Assembly: GCA_944332315.1 (NCBI GenBank)
Contig: CALVJT010000006.1
Coordinates: 1 to 44,092 of the forward strand
Length of the DNA: 44,092 nt
Source of the DNA: an uncultured Clostridia bacterium
GTDB lineage: Bacteria; Bacillota; Clostridia; Christensenellales; UBA1242
Direction: 5' to 3'
The notes beneath the pieces were generated by a model. It was given only the letters and a program-made list of their open reading frames with translations. It was not told the DNA's origin and made no database searches. Positions 17,461 to 28,511 of the stretch are shown piece after piece (the first letter of the stretch is position 1; the number at the start of each line of letters is the position of its first letter). The translations under genes were made by a program, and so were the position numbers.

Positions 17461-17489
17461 TTGACAATAATTTTTGCGTTTGCTATAAT
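17461..17489 (+). promoter_or_regulatory. Perfect consensus sigma-A promoter
   Basis: TTGACA (17461-17466), 17 nt, TATAAT (17484-17489), 16 nt before the ATG at 17506, with GAGG in between as SD. Confidence 0.85.
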
Positions 17490-17505
17490 TAATTGAGGTA
17501 GTTTT

Positions 17506-17997
17506 ATGGAAAATAATATAGATAAACACTTAAAAATTAAGAAAAAATTAAAAATTATTGGAATAATACTTATTGTAGTTGGTTTGGGATGTGTTATAGC
17601 AGGCTTTATAGATATTGCAAGAGCCAATAATAGTTATAGTGCTCCAAAATTGTTCTTTTTGCTCATTATTGGTTTCCCACTACTATTTGGCGGTATTGCT
17701 TGCACTTTGTGGGGCTTTGCTAAAGAGATGGCTAGATATGCTAAAAATGAGTCCGTTCCAATTTCTAATGAAGCAGGGCAAGAGATGAGTACAGGTTTAC
17801 AAGGCATCACGCACGCAGTTAAACAAGGGCTTAAAGATGAGGAAAAAATTATTTGCGAATGTGGACAACAAAATGATAAAGGTAGTAACTTTTGTAGCGC
17901 ATGTGGTCGTCCGCTTTCAAAAAAATGCCCAAACTGTGGGAATGTTCTAGAGCAGTACGACAAGTTTTGCAGTAAATGCGGAAAAGAAATGGAGTGA
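17506..17997 (+). CDS. Membrane protein with C-terminal double zinc ribbon, 163 aa
   Basis: Basic N-terminus, two membrane helices (about 17-37 and 48-70), a short cytosolic linker, then CECG...CSACG and CPNCG...CSKCG: four CxxC pairs, i.e. two zinc ribbons (zinc-ribbon family common in Bacillota membrane proteins). Both ends are predicted to face the cytoplasm. Such ribbons usually mediate protein contacts; no enzymatic residues are seen. The gene is followed after 11 nt by the HipA-like gene on the same strand, so the two are probably co-transcribed from the consensus promoter upstream. Confidence 0.85.
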   Translation: MENNIDKHLKIKKKLKIIGIILIVVGLGCVIAGFIDIARANNSYSAPKLFFLLIIGFPLLFGGIACTLWGFAKEMARYAKNESVPISNEAGQEMSTGLQGITHAVKQGLKDEEKIICECGQQNDKGSNFCSACGRPLSKKCPNCGNVLEQYDKFCSKCGKEME

Positions 17998-18008
17998 AAA
18001 GATATTAA

Positions 18009-19118
18009 ATGCCCACTGAAAGAATATCAATACTAAAATCTAAAAAGTTTCTATTGCCTAGTAAATCTAAAACATTTAATAGCATTATGTGGTACACAAC
18101 AAATGGGCGCGATTATCTTTTTAAGTTTCCACAAAAAAACAATAAATCTTTTAAGCCTTTTATAAATGAGGTGCTAATTTCTGCTATATGCAAGCGCCTT
18201 AACTTGCCTTGCCAAAAAGCTACTTTTGCTGTTTTTCACAAAACAATGGGCGTGAAAATAGAGAGTTTTTTAAGTAATGGCGAAGTTGAAATTCCACTTT
18301 ATGATTTTATTGGCAAACGCTTTCAACAAAGGCTTTACGAAGTAGTAGGCGAAGACTTTTTTGAGGATGCAATTATTCCGATGATAGAAAAACAAGGCAC
18401 CAAAGGCAAATCGAGAATAGATAAACAGGAACTGCTAAACGATTTTTTTGAACAGGTAACCTTTTTAATAGATTGCAAACTAAAAATTAGAGAATGTGCA
18501 CCTGCCGTACTAAAAAAAATAGAAAAAAACTATGAACAAATATATTCCCTTTATGATGAATTTGAGCACAAACTTGACGATAAAAGTATTTATAATTATA
18601 TGAATGAGTATGCGCACGAACAAAATTTGCAGATAAACCCACAATTAAAAGTTAATTATTGTAGGCAAATAATTTTAGATTTACTAACTGGTCAAGAGGA
18701 TAGGCACCTAAACAACATAAGTTTGCTACAAAATAAAAAAACCATCCGCCTTGCCCCCATGTATGATAATGGTCATTGCCTTTTATATAAAAGATATGAC
18801 GAATCAAACAAAACACAAATTTCGCTGACCGATTTTACTTACAGTATGCTAACTACAAACTCTATGCTTATGCGAGATTTATACGAAATTCAGAATTTTA
18901 TAAAAAATAATAGAAACGATTTTATTAATGATTTTATAAAAGAAAATTTCGAAGCATTAAGTAAAATTATACCTACAAAGCAAGAATTAAACGGTACCCA
19001 ATGGCTTTATGAATATTTGGATAATATTTTTAATTATATGCAAACAAATATGCTAATACTAAATAAAAACATTGAAAAATTTAAGGCAAATGAAGCATCA
19101 TTATCCCAAAAACCTTAA
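18009..19118 (+). CDS. HipA-like kinase-fold protein, 369 aa
   Basis: The C-terminal half carries the HipA catalytic pattern: DLLTGQEDRHLNN at 224-236 (catalytic Asp in DRH, Mg-binding Asn) and LAPMYDNG at 248-255 (second metal Asp). YLFKFP at 36-41 offers the likely ATP-binding Lys39, and FINEVLIS at 51-58 the following helix Glu. HipA proteins phosphorylate proteins on Ser/Thr; classical ones are toxins paired with an HTH antitoxin HipB. No HipB-like gene is adjacent; the upstream partner is a membrane zinc-ribbon protein. The SD is weak (GGAG of the previous gene's end, 14 nt away), suggesting low expression or coupling. Fold assignment fairly sure, role unknown. Confidence 0.7.
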   Translation: MPTERISILKSKKFLLPSKSKTFNSIMWYTTNGRDYLFKFPQKNNKSFKPFINEVLISAICKRLNLPCQKATFAVFHKTMGVKIESFLSNGEVEIPLYDFIGKRFQQRLYEVVGEDFFEDAIIPMIEKQGTKGKSRIDKQELLNDFFEQVTFLIDCKLKIRECAPAVLKKIEKNYEQIYSLYDEFEHKLDDKSIYNYMNEYAHEQNLQINPQLKVNYCRQIILDLLTGQEDRHLNNISLLQNKKTIRLAPMYDNGHCLLYKRYDESNKTQISLTDFTYSMLTTNSMLMRDLYEIQNFIKNNRNDFINDFIKENFEALSKIIPTKQELNGTQWLYEYLDNIFNYMQTNMLILNKNIEKFKANEASLSQKP

Positions 19119-19287
19119 ATTATTTATTTTTATCACTTATAACTTATGCAAAAGTAGTTATTGCATTTAAGTTCATGCATTTTAAGCTATTTTATTGCAC
19201 TTACAAATACTGTAGAATATTTTTATAATTTGCTTATTTTTACAAAATATAGTTTCCTAAAATAAATGCATTTAGCACTAAATCCCT

Positions 19288-19316
19288 TTGACTTAATATT
19301 TTAGATATGTTAAAAT
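19288..19316 (+). promoter_or_regulatory. Sigma-A promoter, TTGACT-N17-TAAAAT
   Basis: TTGACT (19288-19293) and TAAAAT (19311-19316), spacing 17, 28 nt before the ATG at 19345. Confidence 0.7.
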
Positions 19317-19344
19317 ATTGTGCTTATTTATAAAGGGGCTAATT

Positions 19345-19941
19345 ATGACACAAATTATTGCAGTTGTGGGAAAATCTGGAAGTGGCAAAAGCACTTTTTG
19401 CGAATTGCTATCTCAAAACTTAAATTGCAACACAATTTACATTGATAAAGTTGGACATTTAATTTACGATAACCCACAGTTTATAGATTTTATTAATGAG
19501 CGTTTAGGTTCAATGTATCTAAACGAACACGGCAAAATAGCCGACCGCAAAAAAATTGGGGATTACATATTTTCGCACAAAGGAAGCAAAGTAGTTAAAG
19601 ATTTTAATGCTCTTACTTGGCAGTTGATGGAAAAAATTATAGATGCAGAATTAGAAAAAAGTGATAAATTTGTTATACTAGATTGGTTTAATTTGCCCAA
19701 CACTAAATATTTTGAACTTGCCGATTATAAAATACTTGTAAAAGCGCACGACGAGGAAAAGCGCATACTTATGGTGCGCTTGCGAGATAATATTTCCAAA
19801 GAGTATTTAGAAAAGCGCGAAAGCAATGGGATAGCTTATAATGAATGTGATTATGATTTCGTTATTGAAAACAACTACGATAATGATGATATTATAGAAA
19901 AGGCAAAAATTATCGGCAATATTATACAAAAAAAATGCTAG
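19345..19941 (+). CDS. coaE: Dephospho-CoA kinase-like P-loop kinase
   Basis: 198 aa from the ATG at 19345 (AAAGGGG SD about 6 nt upstream); an in-frame start 9 codons earlier lies too close to the promoter. P-loop GKSGSGKST at residues 9-17, then IDKVGH (about 33-38), which matches the D-x-x-x-H segment of dephospho-CoA kinases, and a lid-like region with RLRDN. CoaE phosphorylates dephospho-CoA, the last step of coenzyme A synthesis, in the cytosol. Sequence agreement beyond the P-loop is modest, so another small-molecule kinase is possible. Confidence 0.65.
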   Translation: MTQIIAVVGKSGSGKSTFCELLSQNLNCNTIYIDKVGHLIYDNPQFIDFINERLGSMYLNEHGKIADRKKIGDYIFSHKGSKVVKDFNALTWQLMEKIIDAELEKSDKFVILDWFNLPNTKYFELADYKILVKAHDEEKRILMVRLRDNISKEYLEKRESNGIAYNECDYDFVIENNYDNDDIIEKAKIIGNIIQKKC

Positions 19942-19974
19942 TCGCTATTTATATTAGTGCTAGCATTTTTATAT
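19931..19974 (+). terminator. Terminator after the CoaE-like gene
   Basis: AAAAATGCTAG (19931-19941) pairs with CTAGCATTTTT (19960-19970); loop of 18 nt with an inner CTA/TAG. The stem overlaps the stop codon. Confidence 0.65.
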
Positions 19975-20080
19975 TATTTAGCATATAAGCAATAAAGAAT
20001 TTTATACAAAACAATATTAAATGATAAACAATTTATGCCTTTTTTATAATTTTTAGTATTTAACCTACATATATTTGAAA

Positions 20081-20124
20081 CTTTATGTGCTATTTTACTA
20101 GGCTTTATGTACTATTTTACTATG
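20081..20124. repeat. Two tandem 22-bp direct repeats after gyrA
   Basis: CTTTATGTGCTATTTTACTA (20081-20100) plus GG, then CTTTATGTACTATTTTACTA (20103-20122) plus TG: one mismatch in the 20-nt core. They lie 12 bp after the gyrA stop codon, in the gap to the CoaE-like gene. Confidence 0.7.
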
Positions 20125-20136
20125 TTAAATTAATAA

Positions 20137-22854
20137 TTAGAAATCGTCATCATTATCATCTGGGGTATTTTTATTTGTACTATCGTCGTCATCTAAATCT
20201 ATATTTAAGTCATCTACACTCAAAGTTTTATTCAAAAAATCATTGAGTTCTGCTGTTTGATCGTGATGTTCGTCATCCTCATCGATATCCCCCTCTTGCT
20301 CTAACCCCTCGTCCTCGGTTTCGATATCATCACTCTCATCATCATTAGTAAAATCTTTTAGGTTATCATTTTCCTCAACAGTTTCAAATTGCGCGTTTTC
20401 AATCACCTCGCTATCGCTTTCGGTCTCTTTATCAGCTACACCTACACTTACAACTACGTTATCGCCACGCACATTCATAATTTTTACGCCATAGGTCATT
20501 CTACCAAATATACCTATTTGCTCGGCGTGCACCCTTATAACTGTCCCGTTTACCGTAACAAGCATAACATCGTCATTTTCTGTAACCCTTTTTAGGCACA
20601 CCAACTTGCCAGTTTTGGTATTAAATCTACCAGCCTTTACACCTTTGCCTCCGCGCTTTGTTGTGCGAATATCACTTACGCGCATACGCTTACCAATGCC
20701 GAGCTCTGATACTACTAGGACAATATCCTCGTCATCAACAATAGTCATATCCACTAGTTTAGCATCGCCAAGCAACTTCATCCCGCGCACACCTTTGGCA
20801 GTTCTACCCATTGCGCGCACTTGCGTTTCGCTAAAGTGTATGCATCTGCCGTTATCGCTAGAAAGTATAATTTTTTTAGTGCCGTCGGTTAAAGATACGC
20901 CTATAAGTTCGTCATTATCAAGCAGATTTATTGCGTACTTACCGTTTTTGTTTATGCGTTCAAACGCACTCATATGCGTTTTTTTGATAAGCCCGTTTTT
21001 AGTAGACATTAAAAGGTAGCCATTAGTTCTATCATTTACAGGTATTATTGTAGTTATTTTTTCGTTAGAGCTCAAGTTTAGCAGGTTTACCATTGCTCTA
21101 CCTTTAGCAGTTTTTTGCGCTTCTGGCACCTCATATGCTCTAAGGCTATAAACCCTACCAAAGTTAGAAAAGCAGAAAAGGTGATCGTGAGAATTTGTGA
21201 TGAACATATGTTCCACAAAGTCCTCCTCTTTGGGCTTATGTCCAATTACGCCAACCCCTCCCCTGTTTTGCGATTTATATTCGCTTACAGCAAGGCGCTT
21301 GATATAGCCTGCGTGCGTTAAAGATATTACAACTTCCTCCTTAGGTATTAAATCCTCGATATCAATATCTCCGTAATCTATACTAATTTCGGTTTTTCTA
21401 GGAGTGTTGTACTTTTCCTTAATCTCCAAAATTTCTTTTCTAATAATAGCATCTATTTTTTGAGGGCTATCTATAATACTCCTCAACTCGGCAATAAGCG
21501 CTTTTAGGTCGGCAAGTTCTTTTTTGAGTTTTTCTACTTCAAGGCTAGTTAGCCTTTGCAGGCGCATTTCCAAAATAGCGGTGGTTTGTTTTTCCGAAAG
21601 CAAGAACTCCTCGCGCAACCTTTCGCCCGCTTCAACTTTATCTGCCGATTTTTTAATTATAGCAATAACCTCGTCAATGCTTGCGAGTGCAATTACTAGT
21701 CCTTCGATGATATGCTCTTTTTCTAGCGCTCTATCAAGTTCAAACTTAGTACGGCGCAAGATAACTTCTCGTTGATGTCGCAGATAGTGGTAGATGATTT
21801 CTTGCAAATTTAGCACTTTTGGCACGCCATCTACAAGCGCAAGCATAATAATGCCATCGCTAACTTGTAGGTTACTATGCTTATATAGCGTATTCAAAAC
21901 TACTTGCGGGTTAGCATCTTTCTTTACATCTATTACAATGCGCATCCCGCTTCTATCCGATTCCTCTTTAATATCTGAGATGCCATCAATGCGCTTAGAC
22001 TTTACGAGGTCGGCGATCTGCATAATTAGTTTTGCTTTGTTTACTTGATAAGGAATTTCGGTTACAATTATATGACTGCGACCGCCTTCCTCCTCAATTT
22101 CGGCTTTTGCGCGAACAACAATGCCCCCGCGCCCTGTTCTATATGCTTGCCTTATGGCGTTGCGCCCCATAATTATGCCCCCAGTTGGGAAATCGGGCGC
22201 AGGCATAATTTGGATTAATTCATCTACAGTAATATCGGGATTATCTATCATAGCCACAACGCAATCTATAGCTTCGCCAAGGTTATGTGGCGGTATGTTG
22301 GTTGCCATTCCCACAGCTATACCGTCCGAGCCATTTACAAGCAAGTTAGGGAACCTACTAGGCAAAACTGATGGTTGCATGTATGTACCATCAAAGTTAG
22401 GAATAAAGTCCACACTATTTTTATCCAAATCACGCAACATCTCGCCCGCAACTTTGGATAGCCTTGCTTCGGTATACCTCATTGCAGCAGCGCCATCTCC
22501 ATCCACCGAACCAAAGTTACCATGCCCATCTACAAGCGGACAGCGGATAGAAAAATCTTGTGCTAGGCGCACCAAGGCATCGTATACCGCAGAATCGCCA
22601 TGTGGATGGTACTTACCAAGTACATCCCCGACAATACGCGCACATTTACGATAGGGTTTATCGTTATACAAGTTCAATTCGCTCATTCCATAAAGGATGC
22701 GCCTATGCACAGGTTTTAGCCCATCACGCACATCGGGTATGGCGCGCGTGATGTTTACCGCCATAGCATATGACATAAAACTATCTGTCATCTGCTCAAC
22801 AATTGGCGCATCAAGAATTTTTGAATTGTCTTTATCCATTTTAATATCGTCCAT
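20137..22854 (-). CDS. gyrA: DNA gyrase subunit A
   Basis: 905 aa. Breaks and rejoins DNA in the A2B2 gyrase. Catalytic Tyr127 in [10 protein letters not shown]; quinolone-resistance region [10 protein letters not shown] with Ser88 and Asp92 at the positions of E. coli Ser83 and Asp87, i.e. the usual drug-sensitive residues. The C-terminal beta-propeller holds a GyrA box variant QNRGGVGV near residue 545, favouring gyrase over topoisomerase IV. After the propeller comes an unusually long acidic tail of about 90 residues (from ~815), very rich in Asp/Glu. AAGGAA precedes the ATG. The gene follows gyrB by 25 bp and is surely co-transcribed. Confidence 0.97.
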   Translation of the reverse strand: MDDIKMDKDNSKILDAPIVEQMTDSFMSYAMAVNITRAIPDVRDGLKPVHRRILYGMSELNLYNDKPYRKCARIVGDVLGKYHPHGDSAVYDALVRLAQDFSIRCPLVDGHGNFGSVDGDGAAAMRYTEARLSKVAGEMLRDLDKNSVDFIPNFDGTYMQPSVLPSRFPNLLVNGSDGIAVGMATNIPPHNLGEAIDCVVAMIDNPDITVDELIQIMPAPDFPTGGIIMGRNAIRQAYRTGRGGIVVRAKAEIEEEGGRSHIIVTEIPYQVNKAKLIMQIADLVKSKRIDGISDIKEESDRSGMRIVIDVKKDANPQVVLNTLYKHSNLQVSDGIIMLALVDGVPKVLNLQEIIYHYLRHQREVILRRTKFELDRALEKEHIIEGLVIALASIDEVIAIIKKSADKVEAGERLREEFLLSEKQTTAILEMRLQRLTSLEVEKLKKELADLKALIAELRSIIDSPQKIDAIIRKEILEIKEKYNTPRKTEISIDYGDIDIEDLIPKEEVVISLTHAGYIKRLAVSEYKSQNRGGVGVIGHKPKEEDFVEHMFITNSHDHLFCFSNFGRVYSLRAYEVPEAQKTAKGRAMVNLLNLSSNEKITTIIPVNDRTNGYLLMSTKNGLIKKTHMSAFERINKNGKYAINLLDNDELIGVSLTDGTKKIILSSDNGRCIHFSETQVRAMGRTAKGVRGMKLLGDAKLVDMTIVDDEDIVLVVSELGIGKRMRVSDIRTTKRGGKGVKAGRFNTKTGKLVCLKRVTENDDVMLVTVNGTVIRVHAEQIGIFGRMTYGVKIMNVRGDNVVVSVGVADKETESDSEVIENAQFETVEENDNLKDFTNDDESDDIETEDEGLEQEGDIDEDDEHHDQTAELNDFLNKTLSVDDLNIDLDDDDSTNKNTPDDNDDDF

Positions 22855-22879
22855 AATATATTCCTTTGTTTTGAATAGT

Positions 22880-24826
22880 TTATATATCCAAATCCTTTAC
22901 TTTAGGAGCATTTTCCTCTATAAACTGCCTGCGCAACTCTGGATGCTCACCCATCAATAAATCAAAAATTTCCTCCGCAGCTAAGGCATCCTCCATAGTA
23001 ACTTTTAGCATAATGCGTCTTTCGGGATCCATAGTAGTTTCCCACAGCTGGTCGGCATTCATTTCGCCAAGCCCTTTATAACGCTGAATCTCTACGCCCT
23101 TATTGTCGATTGTTTTAAGGTAGGCATCTTTATCCTCCTCAGTATAAAAGTACTTTTCGTCCTTGCCTTTTGTAACCTTATAAAGTGGAGGTTGAGCAAT
23201 ATATACATGCCCTTGTGATATAAGCGGACGCATAAATCTAAAGAAAAATGTAAGCAATAGTATCCTTATATGACTGCCATCTACATCGGCATCTGTCATA
23301 CAAATTATTTTATGATACCTCAACTTGCTTTCGTCGTACGCTTCGTGTATGCCACACCCAAAGGCGGTTATCATGCTATTAATTTCGGCATTCTCCAAAA
23401 TTTTGCTGACACTACCCACTTTTTCGACATTCAATATTTTACCGCGCAGTGGCAATATTGCCTGAAAACGCCTATCGCGCCCTTGCTTTGCAGTACCGCC
23501 CGCACTATCACCCTCGACAATGTAAATTTCGCAATTTCTAGGGTCTTTATCGGTGCAATCGCTCAATTTGCCAGGCAAAGTTGTATGCTCAAGTATGCTT
23601 TTTCTACGAGTCAAATCACGCGCGTTTCGTGCGGCATCGCGTGCCTTTTGCGCGGTAAGACAGCGGGATACTAGCTCGCGTGCGGTAGTAGGGTTTTCCT
23701 CTAAAAACGAGCCAAAGCCATCTACCATTACCTTTTCCACATATCCACGCATCTCGGAGTTGCCAAGTTTGGTTTTGGTCTGCCCCTCGAACTGTGGGTT
23801 CGTAAGTTTTACACTTATAACAGCAGTCAAGCCCTCACGCACATCCTCGCCAGAAAGCTTATCACTTTCCTTAATCATCTTGTTGCGGATAGCATAGTCG
23901 TTGATAATTTTTGTAAGGCTATTCTTAAAGCCTGTCAAGTGCGTGCCGCCTTCAATAGTATTAATATTGTTGGCGTACGAATGAATATTTTCGGCATAGC
24001 CATCATCGTACTGCATGCAAATTTCTACCTCGTAGTTGCTTGCCACCTTTTGCAGATAAAGCACATCACCAAACAGTGTTTGCTTTTTAGATACCAGCTG
24101 TTGTACAAACTCTTTTATGCCACCTTCAAAACAAAAAGATACATTTTTATCATCTCTTTCGTCATTAAGTTCGATAGTAAGTCCACGATTTAGAAATGCA
24201 ATTTCGCGAAATCTAACTTTAAGAGTATCAAAATTAAAGTTTGTAGTTTCAAAGATTTCTGCATCTGGAAAAAAACTAATCTCCGTACCGCGCTCATCAG
24301 TATCCCCCACAACAGCTAGTGGCGCTTGCGGAACTCCGCGCTTATATTCTTGGTGATAATGTTTGCCATTTTGATAGATATCTGCCTTTAGCCACACCGA
24401 AAGTGCATTGACTACCGAAAGCCCCACTCCATGCAGCCCGCCAGATATCTTATAGCCGTTGCCTCCAAATTTACCGCCAGCATGCAATTTTGTAAGCACT
24501 ACTTCCACCGCTGATTTATGCTCGGTTTTGTGCATGCCTGTTGGAATACCACGCCCATTATCGCGCACACTTATACTGCCATCTTTGTGTATTGTAACTT
24601 TTACCTTAGTACAGTAACCAGCAAGAGCCTCATCTATACTATTATCAACAATTTCTATTATAAGATGATGTAGCCCGCGCTCGTCGGTAGAGCCAATGTA
24701 CATACCGGGACGCTTTCGTACAGGCTCTAAGCCCTCAAGCACCTGAATATCGCTTTCATCATATTTTTCCGAATGTCTTAATTGATTTTCGAGTTCCTCA
24801 ACATTTTCATTTTCAATATCGCTCAT
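22880..24826 (-). CDS. gyrB: DNA gyrase subunit B
   Basis: 648 aa, full length. GHKL ATPase motifs [24 protein letters not shown] and [16 protein letters not shown]; transducer domain; TOPRIM motifs [10 protein letters not shown] and [12 protein letters not shown]-terminal signature [10 protein letters not shown]. It supplies ATP hydrolysis for negative supercoiling. AGGAG is 8 nt upstream of the ATG. First gene of the gyrBA operon. The N-terminal 25 residues are acidic and variable. Confidence 0.97.
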   Translation of the reverse strand: MSDIENENVEELENQLRHSEKYDESDIQVLEGLEPVRKRPGMYIGSTDERGLHHLIIEIVDNSIDEALAGYCTKVKVTIHKDGSISVRDNGRGIPTGMHKTEHKSAVEVVLTKLHAGGKFGGNGYKISGGLHGVGLSVVNALSVWLKADIYQNGKHYHQEYKRGVPQAPLAVVGDTDERGTEISFFPDAEIFETTNFNFDTLKVRFREIAFLNRGLTIELNDERDDKNVSFCFEGGIKEFVQQLVSKKQTLFGDVLYLQKVASNYEVEICMQYDDGYAENIHSYANNINTIEGGTHLTGFKNSLTKIINDYAIRNKMIKESDKLSGEDVREGLTAVISVKLTNPQFEGQTKTKLGNSEMRGYVEKVMVDGFGSFLEENPTTARELVSRCLTAQKARDAARNARDLTRRKSILEHTTLPGKLSDCTDKDPRNCEIYIVEGDSAGGTAKQGRDRRFQAILPLRGKILNVEKVGSVSKILENAEINSMITAFGCGIHEAYDESKLRYHKIICMTDADVDGSHIRILLLTFFFRFMRPLISQGHVYIAQPPLYKVTKGKDEKYFYTEEDKDAYLKTIDNKGVEIQRYKGLGEMNADQLWETTMDPERRIMLKVTMEDALAAEEIFDLLMGEHPELRRQFIEENAPKVKDLDI

Positions 24827-24973
24827 AACTACTCCTAAGTTAAGACTATTTTATCTAAAATGGCTCGCTTTTTAGGATAATAAATATGTGGAAAACGCAC
24901 TTTTCCTAAATTTTTAATGAGCCTCCCCAATTGCTTTAATTAACAATTTTTATAGCCTTTTTAAACTTGATTA

Positions 24974-25002
24974 ATTATACCACAAAAAGCATAAAAACAC
25001 AA
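24974..25002 (-). promoter_or_regulatory. Extended -10 promoter of gyrBA
   Basis: Minus strand TTGTGT (25002-24997), 17 nt, TGGTATAAT (TATAAT at 24979-24974). The leader is about 140 nt; I saw no clear structure in it. Confidence 0.65.
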
Positions 25003-25056
25003 GCAATTTTCTTAATTTTTGCCCCTTAAAAACTTAGAAAAATATGACAAAATATT

Positions 25057-25085
25057 GCATATTTTTGTAAAAAATGTCATAAATA
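25057..25085 (+). promoter_or_regulatory. Sigma-E-like (sporulation) promoter of yabP
   Basis: GCATATT (25057-25063) matches the sigma-E -35 consensus KMATATT fully; after 14 nt CATAAATA (25078-25085) matches CATACANT at most positions. yabP is a known sigma-E regulon gene in Bacillus, which supports the call. Confidence 0.6.
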
Positions 25086-25122
25086 TATTTGAAACTAATA
25101 AATAGAAAAGGAGTTCATTTTT

Positions 25123-25419
25123 ATGGCTAATCAAAACCAAAATTCTAGCACCGAAAATTTAGTTTCTAACCACAAAATATCTATCGAATCACGCTCAAAA
25201 ACTACAATATCGGGCATTACTAATGTGGAAAGCGCCAACGAAACAGGACTAGTTATGTACATAGGCAAAACTTGCCTATCTGTGGATGGCGAAAACTTAA
25301 AAGTCCAAAAAATAGATGTAGATACCGGCAATGTGGAAGTTATAGGGCTCATAAAAAACATAAAATATAGCGATGCAAAACCTCATCGTAGTATCCTAAA
25401 AAAGCTTACAAATAAATAG
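25123..25419 (+). CDS. yabP: YabP/YqfC-family sporulation protein
   Basis: 98 aa. HKISIESRSKTTISGITNVE near residues 17-36 and the following VMYIGKTCLSVDGENLKVQK stretch, then VDTGNVEVIGLIKNIKYS, match the layout of YabP family proteins (hydrophobic strands with SxxxxxTISG, GENLxVxxLDxxxGxVxVxGxI). YabP acts in the mother cell during spore coat or cortex formation. The AAAGGAG SD and a sigma-E-like promoter fit. It is divergent from gyrB and faces the collagen-like gene. YabP rather than YqfC is the better match but not certain. Confidence 0.85.
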   Translation: MANQNQNSSTENLVSNHKISIESRSKTTISGITNVESANETGLVMYIGKTCLSVDGENLKVQKIDVDTGNVEVIGLIKNIKYSDAKPHRSILKKLTNK

Positions 25420-25423
25420 ACAA

Positions 25424-25464
25424 CTTGCATAACTAAGCGCAAATCTTTTAAGTTATCTTGCAAG
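25424..25464 (+). terminator. Hairpin after yabP (weak terminator)
   Basis: CTTGCATAACT (25424-25434) pairs with AGTTAT..TGCAAG (25451-25464, 2-nt bulge). An alternative stem AAGCC/GGCTT (25462-25479) shares bases with it and excludes it. No strong T-run. Confidence 0.35.
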
Positions 25465-25592
25465 CCTAAAAATGGGCTTTAAATAAGTAAAACATCAAAA
25501 ATATAAATAGCAAAGATAAAGTATAATAGTTGTTATGTATGAAGCACCCCACAAAAATATGTTAATAAAAATAAGCCATTTTTACCAACAAA

Positions 25593-25627
25593 AAACTGTA
25601 AAAGAAATTTTCCTTTACAGTTTGTTT
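25593..25627. terminator. Bidirectional terminator between yabP and the collagen-like gene
   Basis: AAACTGTAAA (25593-25602) with TTTACAGTTT (25614-25623). The minus-strand tail is TTTTTTG, so it mainly ends the collagen-like transcript. Confidence 0.75.
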
Positions 25628-25644
25628 TGCTATTAATATTTTAA

Positions 25645-27126
<1,482 letters not shown>

Positions 27127-27130
27127 TTTC

Positions 27131-27159
27131 AATGTATGCAAGCAGACAAAAAAATGTCA
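27131..27159 (-). promoter_or_regulatory. Sigma-E-like promoter of the collagen-like gene
   Basis: Minus strand CATACATT (27138-27131), a full match to the sigma-E -10 CATACANT; 14 nt upstream TGACATT (27159-27153) matches five of seven -35 positions. Spacing equals that of the yabP promoter. Confidence 0.55.
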
Positions 27160-27341
27160 AAAGTATTTCTTAATAACACTTTGTACTACTAATAAAAATC
27201 TTGTACTGTTGTTCCTTTCAACTTGCCGATTTTTGTATTTTTATTATAAGTATTTTGTTTGTACCTTTTATCTATAAAACATTAATGTGAATGATCGAAA
27301 AACGCTGATTAACCTAAAAACTCAACACGGTTATAAAAAAA

Positions 27342-27376
27342 TAGTGCGATTTAACATGATGTTTTGTATCGCACTA
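27342..27376 (-). terminator. Terminator after the coiled-coil gene
   Basis: TAGTGCGAT (27342-27350) pairs with ATCGCACTA (27368-27376), 17-nt loop; minus-strand tail of seven T. Confidence 0.8.
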
Positions 27377-27385
27377 CATTATATA

Positions 27386-28126
27386 TTATTTAGTTTTTGC
27401 TTTTTCGCCCAATCTTGCTTTTTGTTTATTGCGTTCGGCTTCGACTTCCTTAAAGCCCTTTTTTACTTCATTGTATTTATTTTGCACGGAATTGTGTAAA
27501 TTTATAGTTTCCTCTTTAAGAGTTAAAAACTCTTGCACTTTTTGACGCGCTTGTCTATATTCTTTAATAAGTCCAGCACTATCAAATTTTTCCATATATT
27601 CATTGTTCAAAAATATTTGCTTCATATTATCAAGGCTTTCCTGCTTAAGGTCAAATATGCCGTTTTCCTTGTATTTTGCAAAAAGCTTATCGGCGTCATC
27701 AAACAGTGTTTTAGCCTGATTTGTTATGTCGTTCCATTGTTTATCGGTAGGCACAACCTTATCCGCCTTTATTTTTTGTTTGTTTTCGGCAATCCATTTT
27801 TTGTTTTGCTCAAAGTTGCCATCAAGTTTTTGCAAATCTTCTTTAACAAGTTCATAATTAGGCATATTTTCGAATTCGGCATCAAACAAATTCAAAATTT
27901 GCTTAAATTGTTCTATTTCCTCTTTGCTAACCTGAACAACTTTTCGTGCCGGTTTTTGGGGTGCCTTTTGTGGCGTCTTTTTTTGTGGCGCCTTTTGTTT
28001 ATTTTGAACTTCTTTTTTTATCTCTTGCTTTTCCTGTGGTGTCAATTCGTTTACATTTACCGATTCTTGTGGATTAGTATCATAAATGCCACCGATTCCT
28101 AAAATGTTTTCTTCTTCCATTTCCAT
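27386..28126 (-). CDS. Hypothetical coiled-coil protein, 246 aa
   Basis: The start is set at the ATG at 28126: AGAGG (28140-28136) is 9 nt away, whereas a TTG three codons earlier directly abuts it. No family recognised. A Lys/Pro/Gln-rich segment (about 40-65: QNKQKAPQKKTPQKAPQKPA) separates a short acidic N-terminus from a long, strongly charged helical region (70-246), likely coiled coil. No membrane helix, signal or catalytic motif. Strong own promoter and terminator; monocistronic. Confidence 0.8.
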   Translation of the reverse strand: MEMEEENILGIGGIYDTNPQESVNVNELTPQEKQEIKKEVQNKQKAPQKKTPQKAPQKPARKVVQVSKEEIEQFKQILNLFDAEFENMPNYELVKEDLQKLDGNFEQNKKWIAENKQKIKADKVVPTDKQWNDITNQAKTLFDDADKLFAKYKENGIFDLKQESLDNMKQIFLNNEYMEKFDSAGLIKEYRQARQKVQEFLTLKEETINLHNSVQNKYNEVKKGFKEVEAERNKQKARLGEKAKTK

Positions 28127-28154
28127 AATACTCAACCTCTCTTATTTTGTAGTA

Positions 28155-28183
28155 ATTTTATCATATTGCAAAGTTTTTGTCAA
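28155..28183 (-). promoter_or_regulatory. Sigma-A promoter, TTGACA-N17-TAAAAT
   Basis: Minus strand TTGACA (28183-28178), 17 nt, TAAAAT (28160-28155), ahead of the coiled-coil gene. The stretch between this and the next promoter (28184-28422) shows nothing else. Confidence 0.8.
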
Positions 28184-28422
28184 TATTAAATTTTCTGCTG
28201 CACATTAAATTTTTTACACTTTTAATTTTTTGCTACGCGTAAAATTTGAACCTTTATCATTTTTTGAACAATTTAAGTAGTATTAAAATACCTGTACCTA
28301 AAATTTAACTTTACGCCATTAATATATAAAACATTTTTGCAGTGTATGGTTCGCATTGTTTTACATTCCCACTACCACATAGTTAATTTGCACCCCTACT
28401 AAAATATTTATACCGCTTTAAG

Positions 28423-28451
28423 TTGATTGATTAATAAAAAAGTGTTATAAT
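28423..28451 (+). promoter_or_regulatory. Sigma-A promoter, TTGATT-N17-TATAAT
   Basis: TTGATT (28423-28428), 17 nt, TATAAT (28446-28451), about 60 nt before the exonuclease start. Confidence 0.75.
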
Positions 28452-28511
28452 AAATTAATTGTTTTTTACGGTATTAAACCCGTGCTTTTAATTTATTCTT
28501 TAGGATGGATT

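Noticed and set aside
20901-22751. Plus-strand ORFs across gyrA/gyrB
   Set aside because: Shadows of clearly homologous gyrase genes.
25123-25361. 76-aa minus ORF opposite yabP
   Set aside because: Antisense shadow of a recognisable YabP-family gene with SD and promoter.
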